NCBI GenBank assembly: GCA_902519445.1
Contig: CABYJR010000001.1
Span: forward strand, 1-64,000
DNA length: 64,000 bases
DNA from: an uncultured Pelagibacteraceae bacterium
Lineage (GTDB): Bacteria; Pseudomonadota; Alphaproteobacteria; Pelagibacterales; Pelagibacteraceae
Direction of reading: 5' to 3'
The notes under the pieces were generated by a model, which worked only from the letters and a program-made list of their open reading frames with translations, was not told the origin of the DNA and made no database searches. Position 1 is the first letter of the stretch. Every line of letters starts with the position of its first letter. Made by a program: the position numbers and the translations under genes. Positions 7,901 to 16,914 of the stretch are shown here, piece by piece.

Positions 7901-9167
7901 TTTCTCCTTCGTATTTTCCTGCCATTTCTTTAAATTTATCCAATGCTCCAGGTTTATCTAAAACTGGATCGGAAATACTCATTGGTAATGGATCGGTTTT
8001 TTCATAACGACCTAATAGAGGTAACAAAATTAAGAAATGAATGAAGTAATAAGCTGTACCTATTCTAGCTAAAATTAAATATATTCCTTCTGGGGGTTTT
8101 GCACCTAAGTAACCAAGTAATATTACAGTAATTACTAATACCCAGAAAAATTTTTTATATATTGGTCTAAAGGTTGCTGACCTAACTTTTGAACTATCCA
8201 GCCATGGCAAACCTACTAAAACGAAAATTGAGGCAAACATAAAAATTACTCCTCCCAACTTACTTGGTATAGCTCTTAAAATTGCATAAAAAGGTAATAG
8301 ATACCACTCTGGAACTATATGTGCTGGTGTAATCAATGGATCAGCTGGAATATAATTATCTGGATGTCCCAAAAAATCTGGCAAAAAGAAAACAAATGCA
8401 AAAAATAATAATAAAAAAGCTAATAAGGCTGTAAGATCCTTCATAACCATATAAGGATGAAAAGGCATAGTTTCATTGCTGCCTTTCTTAACATCTATAC
8501 CAACAGGATTATTGTTTCCCGGAATATGCAATGACCATATATGTAATATTACTAAACCAAAAGTCAAAAACGGTAATAAATAATGTAAACTATAAAATCT
8601 ATTCAAAGTTGGATTGTCTACAGAAAATCCTCCCCATAACCAATTAGTAACACTTTCTCCTATGAGAGGAATTGCACTAAATAAGTTAGTAATTACAGTG
8701 GCGCCCCAAAAACTCATTTGACCCCATGGCAAAACATATCCCATAAAAGCTGTAGCCATCATTAATAGATAAATTGCAAGACCAATAATCCAAATCATTT
8801 CTCTTGGAGCTTTATAAGAACCAAAGTACAAACCTCTAAAAATATGAATATATACAGCAAGAAAAAACATAGATGCTCCATTTGAATGAACATATCTCAT
8901 AAGCCATCCATAATTTACATCTCTCATTATATGTTCAATGCTTGCAAAAGCATGTTCTGTGTGAGCTACATAATGCATTGCTAAAATTATTCCTGTTACT
9001 ATTTGGGTAATCAAACAAAAAGTTAATATTCCCCCAAATGTCCACCAGTAATTTAAATTTTTTGGAGTCGGATACGATTTTAAATGATGCGAAAGAGACA
9101 AAAGTGGTAAACGACTATCAAACCACTCTGCTAGTTTTGTTTTTGGAACATATTTTTCTTCACTCAT
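7881..9167 (-). CDS. petB: cytochrome b of the bc1 complex
   Basis: The membrane core subunit of complex III carrying the two b haems and both quinone sites. 428 residues with eight hydrophobic helices. Seen: [17 protein letters not shown] near 26-42, the Qo-site motif PEWY (about 285-288) followed by LLPFYAILR, and paired histidines in helices B and D. Full-length type (one polypeptide, not split b6/IV). It begins 9 bp after petA and overlaps petC by 20 bp, typical of fbcFBC operons in alphaproteobacteria. Confidence 0.98.
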   Translation of the reverse strand: MSEEKYVPKTKLAEWFDSRLPLLSLSHHLKSYPTPKNLNYWWTFGGILTFCLITQIVTGIILAMHYVAHTEHAFASIEHIMRDVNYGWLMRYVHSNGASMFFLAVYIHIFRGLYFGSYKAPREMIWIIGLAIYLLMMATAFMGYVLPWGQMSFWGATVITNLFSAIPLIGESVTNWLWGGFSVDNPTLNRFYSLHYLLPFLTFGLVILHIWSLHIPGNNNPVGIDVKKGSNETMPFHPYMVMKDLTALLAFLLLFFAFVFFLPDFLGHPDNYIPADPLITPAHIVPEWYLLPFYAILRAIPSKLGGVIFMFASIFVLVGLPWLDSSKVRSATFRPIYKKFFWVLVITVILLGYLGAKPPEGIYLILARIGTAYYFIHFLILLPLLGRYEKTDPLPMSISDPVLDKPGALDKFKEMAGKYEGENVGTFK

Positions 9168-9176
9168 AATAATAAT

Positions 9177-9689
9177 CTAGCCTATTTTAATTGTATTATT
9201 GTCGACAAATTCATATTTAGGAATTTCTAAATTAGTTGGAGCTGGACCTTTTCTAATTCTTCCCGAAGTATCGTAGTGCGATCCATGACATGGACAAAAC
9301 CAACCTTTATATTCACCTTTGTTTTTTAATGGAACGCAACCTAAATGGGTACAAACTCCAATCATAACCAGCCATTCAGGATTTTTAGCCCTATCTGAAT
9401 CTTTTTCAGGATCTTTTAAATCTTTTAAATTAACTTTGGCAGCTTCGCTAATTTCTTTCTCTGTTCTTCGTTTTATAAATATTGGTTTGCCCCTCCATAA
9501 TACCGTTATCTCCTTTCCGGGTTCAATGCTACTGACATCAACTTCTGTAGTTGATAAAGCTTTGACGGAGGCATCGGGATTCATTTGATCTACTAAAGGC
9601 CATACTGCTGCTCCCAATCCTACAGCTCCAATTGTATAAGTGGCAGTAAATAGAAAATTTCTTCTTTTGGGTTCAATTTTATTAGTCAT
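9177..9689 (-). CDS. petA: ubiquinol-cytochrome c reductase Rieske iron-sulfur subunit
   Basis: The [2Fe-2S] subunit of complex III. 170 residues: an N-terminal twin-arginine-type anchor ([20 protein letters not shown] from residue 9), a hinge, then the Rieske fold with CTHLGC (about 113-118) and CPCHGSHYD (about 133-141) supplying two Cys and two His ligands. First gene of petABC. About 105 bp separate it from the divergent trmL gene, leaving room for promoters in both directions. Confidence 0.98.
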   Translation of the reverse strand: MTNKIEPKRRNFLFTATYTIGAVGLGAAVWPLVDQMNPDASVKALSTTEVDVSSIEPGKEITVLWRGKPIFIKRRTEKEISEAAKVNLKDLKDPEKDSDRAKNPEWLVMIGVCTHLGCVPLKNKGEYKGWFCPCHGSHYDTSGRIRKGPAPTNLEIPKYEFVDNNTIKIG

Positions 9690-9714
9690 ATATTCGAAGC
9701 TATTATTGTTACGT

Positions 9715-9720
9715 ATTATA
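9715..9720 (-). promoter_or_regulatory. candidate -10 element for petABC
   Basis: A perfect TATAAT on the minus strand about 26 bp upstream of the petA start, inside a very A+T-rich tract with TTAATTAATTAA just upstream. No clear -35 sequence is found at the right spacing, so this is tentative. Confidence 0.3.
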
Positions 9721-9795
9721 TATTATTAATTAATTAAAATTTATATAATTTTGCTAGGGTCAGAATGACACACAAATTAAGACATAAATAAAACA

Positions 9796-10239
9796 ATGTT
9801 TAACATTGCTCTATATCAACCTGATATACCCCAAAATACAGCTGCGATAATTCGTTTATGTGCATGTTTTGATGCAACTCTAGAAATAATTGAACCTTGC
9901 GGTTTTCACCTTGATGATAAAAGATTAAAAAGAGTTGCTATGGACTATATGGATAAAAGTAAAATAGTGATTTACAAATCTTATGAATATTTTTTAAAAA
10001 AGAAAAAAAATTCAAGAATTATATTAATGACCACAAAAGCAAAAAAAAAATATAACAATTTTAATTTTAAACAAAAAGATACGCTTTTATTCGGCAGAGA
10101 AAGTGAAGGTGTACCAAAAATTGTTCATAATGACTCTTATGAAAGTTTAAAAATACCTTTAAAAAAAAATTCAAGGTCTTTAAATATTGGAATGGCAGTT
10201 GCCATAACTTTGGCAGAGGCTTTAAGACAAAATTCTTAA
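9796..10239 (+). CDS. trmL: tRNA (cytidine(34)-2'-O)-methyltransferase
   Basis: A SPOUT-family enzyme that 2'-O-methylates the wobble base of certain leucine tRNAs. 147 residues, the usual small size. Seen: the N-terminal block NIALYQPDIPQNTAAIIRLC (3-22), LLFGRESEGVP (about 96-106, knot region) and LNIGMAVAITLAEALRQ at the C terminus, the SAM-binding trefoil knot. It is divergent from petA, and hemF starts 3 bp after its stop. Confidence 0.93.
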   Translation: MFNIALYQPDIPQNTAAIIRLCACFDATLEIIEPCGFHLDDKRLKRVAMDYMDKSKIVIYKSYEYFLKKKKNSRIILMTTKAKKKYNNFNFKQKDTLLFGRESEGVPKIVHNDSYESLKIPLKKNSRSLNIGMAVAITLAEALRQNS

Positions 10240-10242
10240 TTT

Positions 10243-11052
10243 ATGAAAATAAAAAAAAAACAAAAATTAACTAGAGAATGGTTCATTAAATTACAAAATA
10301 TTATTTGTAATAATATTGAAAAATTAGAAAATGAATATGGTTCTAAAATAAAGTTTAAAAAGAAAAAATGGAAACATGGAGAATTCAGAATTATAAAAGG
10401 AAAAGTAATTGAAAAAGGAGGAGTTGCATTTTCAAATGTTATAGGCAAATTTCCTAAAGAATTTGCTAAAAAGATTCCAGGAACTCAAAATAACACAAAT
10501 TTTTGGTCTTCTGGTGTTTCTGTAGTACTTCATCCAAAAAATCCTAAGATACCCGCTATGCACTTTAACACTAGGTTTATTTGCACTAAAAAGAATTGGT
10601 TTGGCGGTGGTATGGATGCAACACCTTGTCTTAATGATATGAAAGAAAAAAAATATTTTCACAAAACTTTAAAACAAATGTGCGACCTTCATAATAAAAA
10701 ATATTACCCTAAGTATAAAAAATGGTGTGATAATTATTTCTACTTGCCGCACAGAAATGAACCGCGCGGTATAGGCGGCATTTTCTTTGATTACAAAATG
10801 GATAATTGGGAAAAAGACTTTTTATTTACTAAAGATGTAGGAGCTACTTTTGCATACTTAGTTAATAAAATTATAAGAAAAAAAATGTTTTTAAAATGGA
10901 CAATAAGAGAGAAAAAAATTCAACAAATAAAAAGAGGAAGATATGTTGAATTTAACTTGCTATATGATAGAGGTACAAAATTTGGATTAAACAGTGGAGG
11001 CAATCCTAAAGCAATATTAATGTCAATGCCTCCATCTGCTGACTGGGAATAA
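10243..11052 (+). CDS. hemF: oxygen-dependent coproporphyrinogen III oxidase
   Basis: Converts coproporphyrinogen III to protoporphyrinogen IX with O2 in haem synthesis, relevant to the cytochromes encoded nearby. 269 residues, somewhat shorter than the E. coli enzyme at 299. Seen: HFNTRFICTKKNWFGGGMD near 107-125, NEPRGIGGIFFDY (about 173-185) and the C-terminal YVEFNLLYDRGTKFGL near 229-244. Sandwiched between trmL (3 bp) and greA (3 bp), so probably co-transcribed. Confidence 0.96.
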   Translation: MKIKKKQKLTREWFIKLQNIICNNIEKLENEYGSKIKFKKKKWKHGEFRIIKGKVIEKGGVAFSNVIGKFPKEFAKKIPGTQNNTNFWSSGVSVVLHPKNPKIPAMHFNTRFICTKKNWFGGGMDATPCLNDMKEKKYFHKTLKQMCDLHNKKYYPKYKKWCDNYFYLPHRNEPRGIGGIFFDYKMDNWEKDFLFTKDVGATFAYLVNKIIRKKMFLKWTIREKKIQQIKRGRYVEFNLLYDRGTKFGLNSGGNPKAILMSMPPSADWE

Positions 11053-11055
11053 TTT

Positions 11056-11532
11056 ATGGAAAAAGAACCAATAACTTCAGAAGGACTTAAAAAAATAAAA
11101 AAAGAACTAGAAGAATTAAAAAATATCAAACGACCAAAAATAATTGAAGCAATAGCAGAAGCCAGAGCTCATGGCGATTTAAAAGAAAATGCTGAATATC
11201 ATGCTGCTAAAGAAGAGCAAGCAAAAATTGAAAGTAGAGTTATTGAGATAAATGATTTAATTGCAAGGGCTAATGTTATTGACGTAACCAAAATTGAAAA
11301 AAAAGACAATGTAATTTTTGGATCTACGGTTTATTTGATGGACCTAGAAAGTAATACAAAAAAAAATTATAAAATAGTCGGAAAAGACGAAGCTGATGCT
11401 ACAAAAAATTATATTTATTTTAGATCACCAATCGGTAAAGCTTTAATTGGAAAAAATAAAAAAGATATAATAACTGTAATAACTCCGTCTGGGGAAAAAA
11501 ATTTTGAAATAATAGAAATTAAATATATTTAG
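11056..11532 (+). CDS. greA: transcription elongation factor GreA
   Basis: Rescues backtracked RNA polymerase by stimulating cleavage of the 3' end of the transcript. 158 residues: an N-terminal coiled-coil finger (about 8-75) with the acidic tip region ARAHGDLKENAEYHAAKEEQ, then the FKBP-like C-terminal domain ending in TPSGEKNFEIIEIKYI. It starts 3 bp after hemF and overlaps the convergent cca gene by 4 bp. Confidence 0.97.
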   Translation: MEKEPITSEGLKKIKKELEELKNIKRPKIIEAIAEARAHGDLKENAEYHAAKEEQAKIESRVIEINDLIARANVIDVTKIEKKDNVIFGSTVYLMDLESNTKKNYKIVGKDEADATKNYIYFRSPIGKALIGKNKKDIITVITPSGEKNFEIIEIKYI

Positions 11533-12827
11533 TTTTCATTTCTTTTTCCCAAAGATTTCTCAAGCATTTTATTATCTATAACAAAATTATTTTCAATCCA
11601 TTTTTCCTCTAGTGATTTAAGTTTTTTTCCTAATACTTGCCCTGTCTTATACCCATGTTCTTTTAGATAATCTCCCGAAACCGGAAATTTTGGTATTTTA
11701 CAAATGTTCACATAATCTAGTAATGCTTCAACAGGATAATTATTTTTTTTTGCATTCTCACATATTGAAAAAAGTATTAAATCTTTTACGTAATTTTTAT
11801 TTGATAAATATATCAATTTCTTAATGTTTGCTTCTGTATAAAATTTTTTATTTTTAAGACTTTCAAAATTTTCTGAAATATTTTTAAATCTACTTTTAAT
11901 AACATTAGATGTTTTGTATTTATGACAAAAATATTCATAATCATTAGATTGGTCTAATATAAGCAATCCTAAAATTAAATTATTATCATATTTTGACTTA
12001 AGTTTTTTATTTAAAGTTTTGAATATTTTTAGTCTCTCATAATATTTTAATTGTGGAAAAATATTTATAATAATTTCATTAGATGTCCTATTAGAAAATA
12101 AGCTAAATAAATCTTTTAATAGAATAATTTTATTTAATTCATCAAATATTCTTTCATTTGATACTTTATTTAATCCATTTATGTATTTTTTAATTGAGCG
12201 AATAACTTCCTCATTATGACCTGTTTTGCTGTACTGAGTAAAAAATCTAAAGTAGCGTAAAATTCTTAGATAATCTTCTTGTATTCTTTCATCTGGCGTA
12301 CCAATAAATTTTACAACCCCATTTTGTAAATCTGAAATTCCGTTTAATGGATCAAAAATCCGTCCTTGTATATCAGCGTATATTGCATTTATCGTAAAAT
12401 CTCTTCTTAACGCATCCTCTCTCCAGTCTGAAGTGAAAATTACTTTTGCATGTCTTCCATCAGTTGAAACATCCTTTCTTAAAGTGGTAATTTCAAATTT
12501 TTTTTTATTTATAATCACAGTAACAGTCCCATGAGAAATTCCTGTATCGATAACTTTAATATTTTCCTTATTAAGTCTTTTTTTTACTTCATTTGGTTCA
12601 AGAATTGTTGCTAGATCAATATCATCAGTACTCTCTCCAGAAATTGATTTTCTTACACAGCCCCCGACAAATCTAACGCGATCTTCTCTCTCATTTTCAT
12701 TAAGATAAGTAAAAATTATTCGAGCTTCTTTTATATTTTCTAAACCTTTGGTGCTTTTATCCGTGCCAAATTTTTTGTAAAGAAAACTATCAGTTTTTGA
12801 AATAATATTTTTTAATTTTTTAAACAT
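11529..12827 (-). CDS. cca: CCA tRNA nucleotidyltransferase
   Basis: A class II polymerase-beta-type nucleotidyltransferase that adds or repairs the 3' CCA of tRNAs. 432 residues. Seen: FVGGCVRKSI (53-62), the catalytic DIDLAT (69-74), DALRRDFTINAIYAD (about 136-150) and RIQEDYLRILRYFRF (about 179-193). It lies just downstream of tRNA-Gln on the same strand (4-bp gap). Both tRNA genes in the window encode their own CCA, so the enzyme would act mainly in repair for them; its full specificity is not readable. Confidence 0.94.
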   Translation of the reverse strand: MFKKLKNIISKTDSFLYKKFGTDKSTKGLENIKEARIIFTYLNENEREDRVRFVGGCVRKSISGESTDDIDLATILEPNEVKKRLNKENIKVIDTGISHGTVTVIINKKKFEITTLRKDVSTDGRHAKVIFTSDWREDALRRDFTINAIYADIQGRIFDPLNGISDLQNGVVKFIGTPDERIQEDYLRILRYFRFFTQYSKTGHNEEVIRSIKKYINGLNKVSNERIFDELNKIILLKDLFSLFSNRTSNEIIINIFPQLKYYERLKIFKTLNKKLKSKYDNNLILGLLILDQSNDYEYFCHKYKTSNVIKSRFKNISENFESLKNKKFYTEANIKKLIYLSNKNYVKDLILFSICENAKKNNYPVEALLDYVNICKIPKFPVSGDYLKEHGYKTGQVLGKKLKSLEEKWIENNFVIDNKMLEKSLGKRNEN

Positions 12828-12831
12828 TTTT

Positions 12832-12905
12832 TGGCTGGGGCGCTAGGATTCGAACCTAGGATGGTGGTACCAAAAACCACTGCCTTACCGCTTGGCTACG
12901 CCCCA
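12832..12905 (-). tRNA. tRNA-Gln (anticodon UUG)
   Basis: A 74-nt cloverleaf on the minus strand. Acceptor stem TGGGGCG / CGCCCCA, discriminator G, encoded CCA. The anticodon stem GTGGT / ACCAC encloses the loop TTTTGGT with UUG at positions 34-36. T arm CTAGG-TTCGAAT-CCTAG. The U1-A72 pair and G73 are glutamine identity features. It lies between ispE (about 34 bp upstream on the same strand) and cca (4 bp downstream). Confidence 0.97.
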
Positions 12906-12939
12906 AATTTAATTCGACATATATCACAAATGTTTTATT

Positions 12940-13803
12940 TTATATAGTTTTTGATACAACACACCAATACTTTGGATATTTTGATCTTATCAATTTTTGA
13001 GCAGAAATAGTATTAGCTCTATTAGAAAATATTCCTATACATGCTGATCCAGAGCCAGTGATTCTTGAAAAAACACAACCTTTTTGTGACCTAATGTAGT
13101 TAATAATTTTTCCTATTCTTGGATAAATTTTAATTACAATTTTTTCAAGATCATTTTTATCATTTTTTAAAAAATAGTTTAATTTCGCCCTATTTTTTTC
13201 ATTATAATAATATTCATTTCCAGTAGAATTATTTATTCTATTTCTCTTATATATCTTTCTAGTTGAGCAAATTATATTTGGATAAACTATTAATAAATTA
13301 AGATTAAATTTATGATTTATTCTCAGCATTTTATTGTTCTTGCCTGTCAAAAAAGTATTCTTTTTTTCCAGACAAATAGGCACATCTGAGCCAATTTTTT
13401 TTGCAAGACTAATCATTTCATTTTTTTTTAATTTAAATTTCATTTTATTATTAAAATGATTCAATAAATACGACGCATTTGATGATGCTCCACCAAGCCC
13501 AGAACCGTGGGGTATATTTTTTTTTACATTTATTTTGAATGATTGATTTTTTATTAATTTCTTTTTTCTTAATACCTTCAATACCGCAGTAATGGTATTA
13601 GATTTGCTATTAATATAATTAGAAAATTTTCCTGAAAAAGTAATTTTATCTTTATGTTTTTTTATTTTTGATATTGATATTACATCATGCAGGTCAGAAA
13701 AAGTTATTAAGGAAGATATATTGTGATATCCGTTTTTTAATTTCTTTATAATTCTCAAAGATAAATTAATTTTGCAATAAGATTTTATTTTAAAATTTTT
13801 CAC
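12940..13803 (-). CDS. ispE: 4-diphosphocytidyl-2-C-methyl-D-erythritol kinase
   Basis: A GHMP kinase of the MEP isoprenoid pathway that phosphorylates CDP-methylerythritol. 287 residues. Seen: an N-terminal SYCKINLSLRI (8-18), the GHMP ATP-binding motif PHGSGLGGASSNAS (about 94-107), and the C-terminal ITGSGSACIGIF (about 246-257). It follows the TPR gene by 7 bp on the same strand, an order seen in other alphaproteobacteria. The lysine and asparagine load is high, in keeping with local base composition. Confidence 0.93.
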   Translation of the reverse strand: MKNFKIKSYCKINLSLRIIKKLKNGYHNISSLITFSDLHDVISISKIKKHKDKITFSGKFSNYINSKSNTITAVLKVLRKKKLIKNQSFKINVKKNIPHGSGLGGASSNASYLLNHFNNKMKFKLKKNEMISLAKKIGSDVPICLEKKNTFLTGKNNKMLRINHKFNLNLLIVYPNIICSTRKIYKRNRINNSTGNEYYYNEKNRAKLNYFLKNDKNDLEKIVIKIYPRIGKIINYIRSQKGCVFSRITGSGSACIGIFSNRANTISAQKLIRSKYPKYWCVVSKTI

Positions 13804-13810
13804 TTAAAAA

Positions 13811-15520
13811 TCATAGCTTGTTAGTGATGCCAAAAATCAATTTTTTGTTTACTTGATCTTTTAATTTTTGTTCTATTTTATCTAATTTTAAAACACTCTC
13901 CCAAATATATCTTGCTTGGATAGTTTTATTTAACATCCATAAATTATCTCCGTAATGATCATTTATTATCGGATCTCTTGGAAGTAGCTCCACGGCTCTT
14001 TGTAAATATTTTTCTGCTTTAACATAATCTTTTTTTGCATAATAAGCCCAACCTAATGAATCAATTATATAGCCATCATCTTTTCTTATAGAATTTGCTT
14101 TTATTAGCATTTCTAAACCTTTGTCTAAGTTTATTCCTTTATCTATCCATGAATAAGCCAAATAATTCATTACATGCGCATCATTAGGTTTTATTCTAAG
14201 AGATTCTAATAAATCTTTTTCTGCATTTTCCCAGTCCCCCAACCTCTCGTGACTTGTTCCTCTTCTATCTAAAATTTTTGGAACTAAAAAATGTTTAGAA
14301 TTTATTTTTTCTAAAGCTAGCGAATAATATATTATAGATTTTTTGTAATATTTATTATCTTTATAAAAATTTGCCATTTCATAATAGTGATCAAAGCTTG
14401 GATTAGATATAGATTTAAAATCCTTTTCTAATCTTTTTTTAGAATATTTTTTTCCTTTTTGATCAAGCAAGATTGCGGAAATGCTTTTGGATGAATACCA
14501 CGAATACACCGGTCCTATTAACTTGAGTTCTTCATAAATATTTTTAGATAGCTTGTATTTTCCTTGGTAATAATAATTTTCTGCTAAAAGTGCTTTGTTA
14601 GGCAAGAATTTATTATTTAAGAATTGGGAAATTTTTAAATAAAAATTTGATGATCTATAATCTTTCTCACTCGCGTATAGATTAGCTATAACATAAAAAA
14701 ATTCTGCAAGAGAATCGTTAGGATTTTTACAGTTAAAAAAACTTTTAATCTTTTCTCCTTTTCCTTCTTTCAAAAAATTTTCTGTTTCTTCTATCAACAA
14801 ATTTGATCTATTTTTTTTTATCGCATTTTTTATGATTTTTAGTGCCTCTTTTTCCTTATTTTGAGACACAAGATAATTTGCTAAAAAAAAATTGTATCTT
14901 GAAAAATTATAATCTTTATTTTCAATTATTTTTTTAAAAAAAATTTCAGTATCATCCATATCAAAATAACATTTTAAAAATCCTTTCTGAGTTTTTTTTA
15001 AATGACGATATGGCTTAGGAATTTTTTCAAGAATATTGAAACTCTGCTCTTTTTTTCCTAACAACGCTTTGTTCCAGGCAATTAAAACATTGCCTATAAA
15101 ATCATCAAATAAATTGTATCTGTAAATTTTATTTAATTTTTGAAAATATTTTTCTGCATTTTTATAATCTTTATTTTTAAAAAAATTTAATCCTAATAAA
15201 AGATCTCCTTCGAAAAAGAATTTTTCTTCGTTTGACACGCTTTCTGAAAAAGCAAAAGCTTTATCAAATTTTTCAAGCACAACAAGTGTGCTAAGATACT
15301 CGATATTATATCTTGAATGATGTTTTTTCAGTAATTGAATTTTTTTTAAATATTTGTAACTTTCGTTATAATCATGATTTTTTAAAGAAATTAGACCAGA
15401 TAAATAATTTGAAATATTTTCTCCTGTATGTAGAACTTCACTATCCCTAGCAAAAGTATGGGGTTGGAATAAAATAAGTAATAATGAGAGAATATAAATT
15501 TTTTTAATTATAAATTTCAT
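13811..15520 (-). CDS. exported tetratricopeptide-repeat protein
   Basis: 569 residues with an N-terminal signal peptide (MKFIIKKIYILSLLLILFQP, cleavage likely after TFA near residue 24). The rest is built of tetratricopeptide repeats. They are degenerate in the N-terminal half and clear in the C-terminal third, where ENAEKDLLESLRIKPNDAHV and VKAEKYLQRAVELLPRDP occur. Such proteins act as scaffolds in the periplasm or outer membrane. The TPR-then-ispE order suggests the conserved alphaproteobacterial TPR gene of that position. Its start codon is only 5 bp from the divergent udg start. Specific function unknown. Confidence 0.8.
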   Translation of the reverse strand: MKFIIKKIYILSLLLILFQPHTFARDSEVLHTGENISNYLSGLISLKNHDYNESYKYLKKIQLLKKHHSRYNIEYLSTLVVLEKFDKAFAFSESVSNEEKFFFEGDLLLGLNFFKNKDYKNAEKYFQKLNKIYRYNLFDDFIGNVLIAWNKALLGKKEQSFNILEKIPKPYRHLKKTQKGFLKCYFDMDDTEIFFKKIIENKDYNFSRYNFFLANYLVSQNKEKEALKIIKNAIKKNRSNLLIEETENFLKEGKGEKIKSFFNCKNPNDSLAEFFYVIANLYASEKDYRSSNFYLKISQFLNNKFLPNKALLAENYYYQGKYKLSKNIYEELKLIGPVYSWYSSKSISAILLDQKGKKYSKKRLEKDFKSISNPSFDHYYEMANFYKDNKYYKKSIIYYSLALEKINSKHFLVPKILDRRGTSHERLGDWENAEKDLLESLRIKPNDAHVMNYLAYSWIDKGINLDKGLEMLIKANSIRKDDGYIIDSLGWAYYAKKDYVKAEKYLQRAVELLPRDPIINDHYGDNLWMLNKTIQARYIWESVLKLDKIEQKLKDQVNKKLIFGITNKL

Positions 15521-15525
15521 ATAAT

Positions 15526-16242
15526 ATGCTTTATAAAATGAAAAAAAATTTAAATCAAAAGCTAATTAACCTAATTGAATATTATAATTTAATTAATGCT
15601 AACTTTTTTTTAAGCAATAAGCCCATAGTTAGAACAGTTACAAATACAACCTTTCCCTCTTTCGGAACAAAAAAAGAAAAACTAGACAAGTTAAAAAAGA
15701 AAATTCAACTAATTCAAAACTGTAAGTTAAAAAATAATGCTAAAAATTTAGTTTTTAGCGATGGCAATATCAACTCAAAAATAATGATCATTGGAGAGGG
15801 TCCCGGTGCTAATGAAGATATGGAGGGTAAACCATTTGTTGGTAGAGCTGGTAAGCTATTAGATAAAATGTTGGCTTCAATTAAGTTAGATAGAACAAAA
15901 GTATACATATCAAATGTTGTTAATTACAGGCCGCCGGAAAATAGAAAACCAACAGAAGAAGAAATTGATAGATATTTGCCTTATTTAAAAACTCATATTG
16001 AAATAATAAATCCAAAAATTTTAATACTATTAGGTAGTACAGCTTTAAACGCTTTGGTCGGTGATGAAGTGGTAATTTCAAAGGCTAGGGGAAAATGGAT
16101 TCAAAAAAAAATTGGCGAAATCGATACTTGGGTTATTGCCTCTTTTCATCCTGCTTTTTTAATGCGACAGCCAGAACAGAAAAAATTGGCTTGGATAGAT
16201 CTAAAGATGATAAGAGAAAAATCTAAAGCTTTAAAAATATAA
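15526..16242 (+). CDS. uracil-DNA glycosylase, family 4-like
   Basis: Removes uracil from DNA. 238 residues; the core shows IIGEGPGANEDMEGKPFVGR (about 88-107), NVVNYRPPENRKPTEEE and the C-terminal SFHPAFLMRQPEQK (about 206-219). Family 4 enzymes carry a [4Fe-4S] cluster bound by four cysteines. Here only one of the expected positions (QNCKLK) keeps Cys, and the usual Cys in the RPP block and the following helix are Asn and Tyr, so the cluster is probably absent. The start could be ATG at 15526 or 15538. Divergent from the TPR gene; followed by rnhB. Confidence 0.85.
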   Translation: MLYKMKKNLNQKLINLIEYYNLINANFFLSNKPIVRTVTNTTFPSFGTKKEKLDKLKKKIQLIQNCKLKNNAKNLVFSDGNINSKIMIIGEGPGANEDMEGKPFVGRAGKLLDKMLASIKLDRTKVYISNVVNYRPPENRKPTEEEIDRYLPYLKTHIEIINPKILILLGSTALNALVGDEVVISKARGKWIQKKIGEIDTWVIASFHPAFLMRQPEQKKLAWIDLKMIREKSKALKI

Positions 16243-16248
16243 ATAATT

Positions 16249-16839
16249 TTGCAAAAAATTAATAAAATAGCTGGAGTCGATGAAGTGGGCAGAGGATGCC
16301 TTGCCGGGCCAGTATTTGCTGCAGCGGTTATATTAAATAATGGAATTGATACAAAAGATATAAAAGATTCAAAAAAAATTTCTTTTAATAAAAGAATTGA
16401 ACTATGTGAATATATAAAACAAAACTCAATATATGCTTTGGGCAGTGCTACGGTAGAAGAAATAGATAAAATAAATATTTTAAATGCTTCGCTTCTGTCT
16501 ATGAAAAGAGCTTTATCTAAACTTAGATTAAAACCTACTATCGCTTATATTGATGGGCCTTTTGCACCAAGCCTTAATATTAAATATAAAACTTTTATAA
16601 AAGGTGATGAAAAAATAACTTGTATTGCGGCCGCTTCAATAATTGCAAAAGTTTCTAGAGACCTCTTTATGATAAAATTATCTAATAAATTTCCCAAATA
16701 CTCTTGGCACAAAAATTTTGGATACGGGACAAAAGATCATTTATATGGTCTTAAAAAATATGGAATTACTAAGTACCATAGAAAAAAATTTAAACCAGTA
16801 CACAATATCTTGTTCCGCTCAACACGTGAAACACTATAA
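16249..16839 (+). CDS. rnhB: ribonuclease HII
   Basis: Cleaves RNA in RNA/DNA hybrids and at single ribonucleotides misincorporated in DNA. 196 residues from a TTG start at 16249; no ATG lies close upstream and the frame needs this start to keep the N-terminal strand. Catalytic residues: Asp and Glu in GVDEVGRG (8-15) and Asp in YIDGPFAP (about 98-105); the GRG motif is intact. It starts 6 bp after the UDG gene. The ccrM promoter region begins right after its stop. Confidence 0.95.
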   Translation: MQKINKIAGVDEVGRGCLAGPVFAAAVILNNGIDTKDIKDSKKISFNKRIELCEYIKQNSIYALGSATVEEIDKINILNASLLSMKRALSKLRLKPTIAYIDGPFAPSLNIKYKTFIKGDEKITCIAAASIIAKVSRDLFMIKLSNKFPKYSWHKNFGYGTKDHLYGLKKYGITKYHRKKFKPVHNILFRSTRETL

Positions 16840-16862
16840 GATTCATTTTTTTTTATTAAAGT

Positions 16863-16891
16863 TTGACTGATCCCCGAATTTGGAGTCTAAT
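16863..16891 (+). promoter_or_regulatory. promoter of the ccrM-like gene
   Basis: TTGACT at 16863-16868 (5/6 to the -35), an exact 17-bp spacer and TCTAAT at 16886-16891 (5/6 to the -10). Predicted transcription start is near 16898, giving a leader of about 17 nt before the ATG at 16915. The -10 overlaps a GAGTC methylation site. Confidence 0.7.
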
Positions 16892-16909
16892 TCAACGTAA
16901 AGTTGAATC
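16883..16909 (+). promoter_or_regulatory. GANTC sites and inverted repeat over the ccrM promoter/leader
   Basis: GAGTC at 16883-16887 overlaps the -10 element and GAATC at 16905-16909 lies in the leader; a third site, GATTC at 16840-16844, follows the rnhB stop. A perfect 7-bp inverted repeat, ATTCAAC (16890-16896) and GTTGAAT (16902-16908) with a 5-bp centre, spans the predicted start of transcription and includes part of the GAATC site. The layout would suit methylation-dependent control or a repressor site; this is inference. Confidence 0.55.
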
Positions 16910-16914
16910 TAGAT

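Noticed and set aside
9721-9735. TTAATTAATTAA palindrome before petA as an operator
   Set aside because: Simple A+T repeats are expected in this base composition; there is no second site and no known regulator match.
16903-16914. TTG start for ccrM
   Set aside because: It lies in the leader just after the predicted transcription start, and the ATG 12 bp downstream fits the family N terminus.
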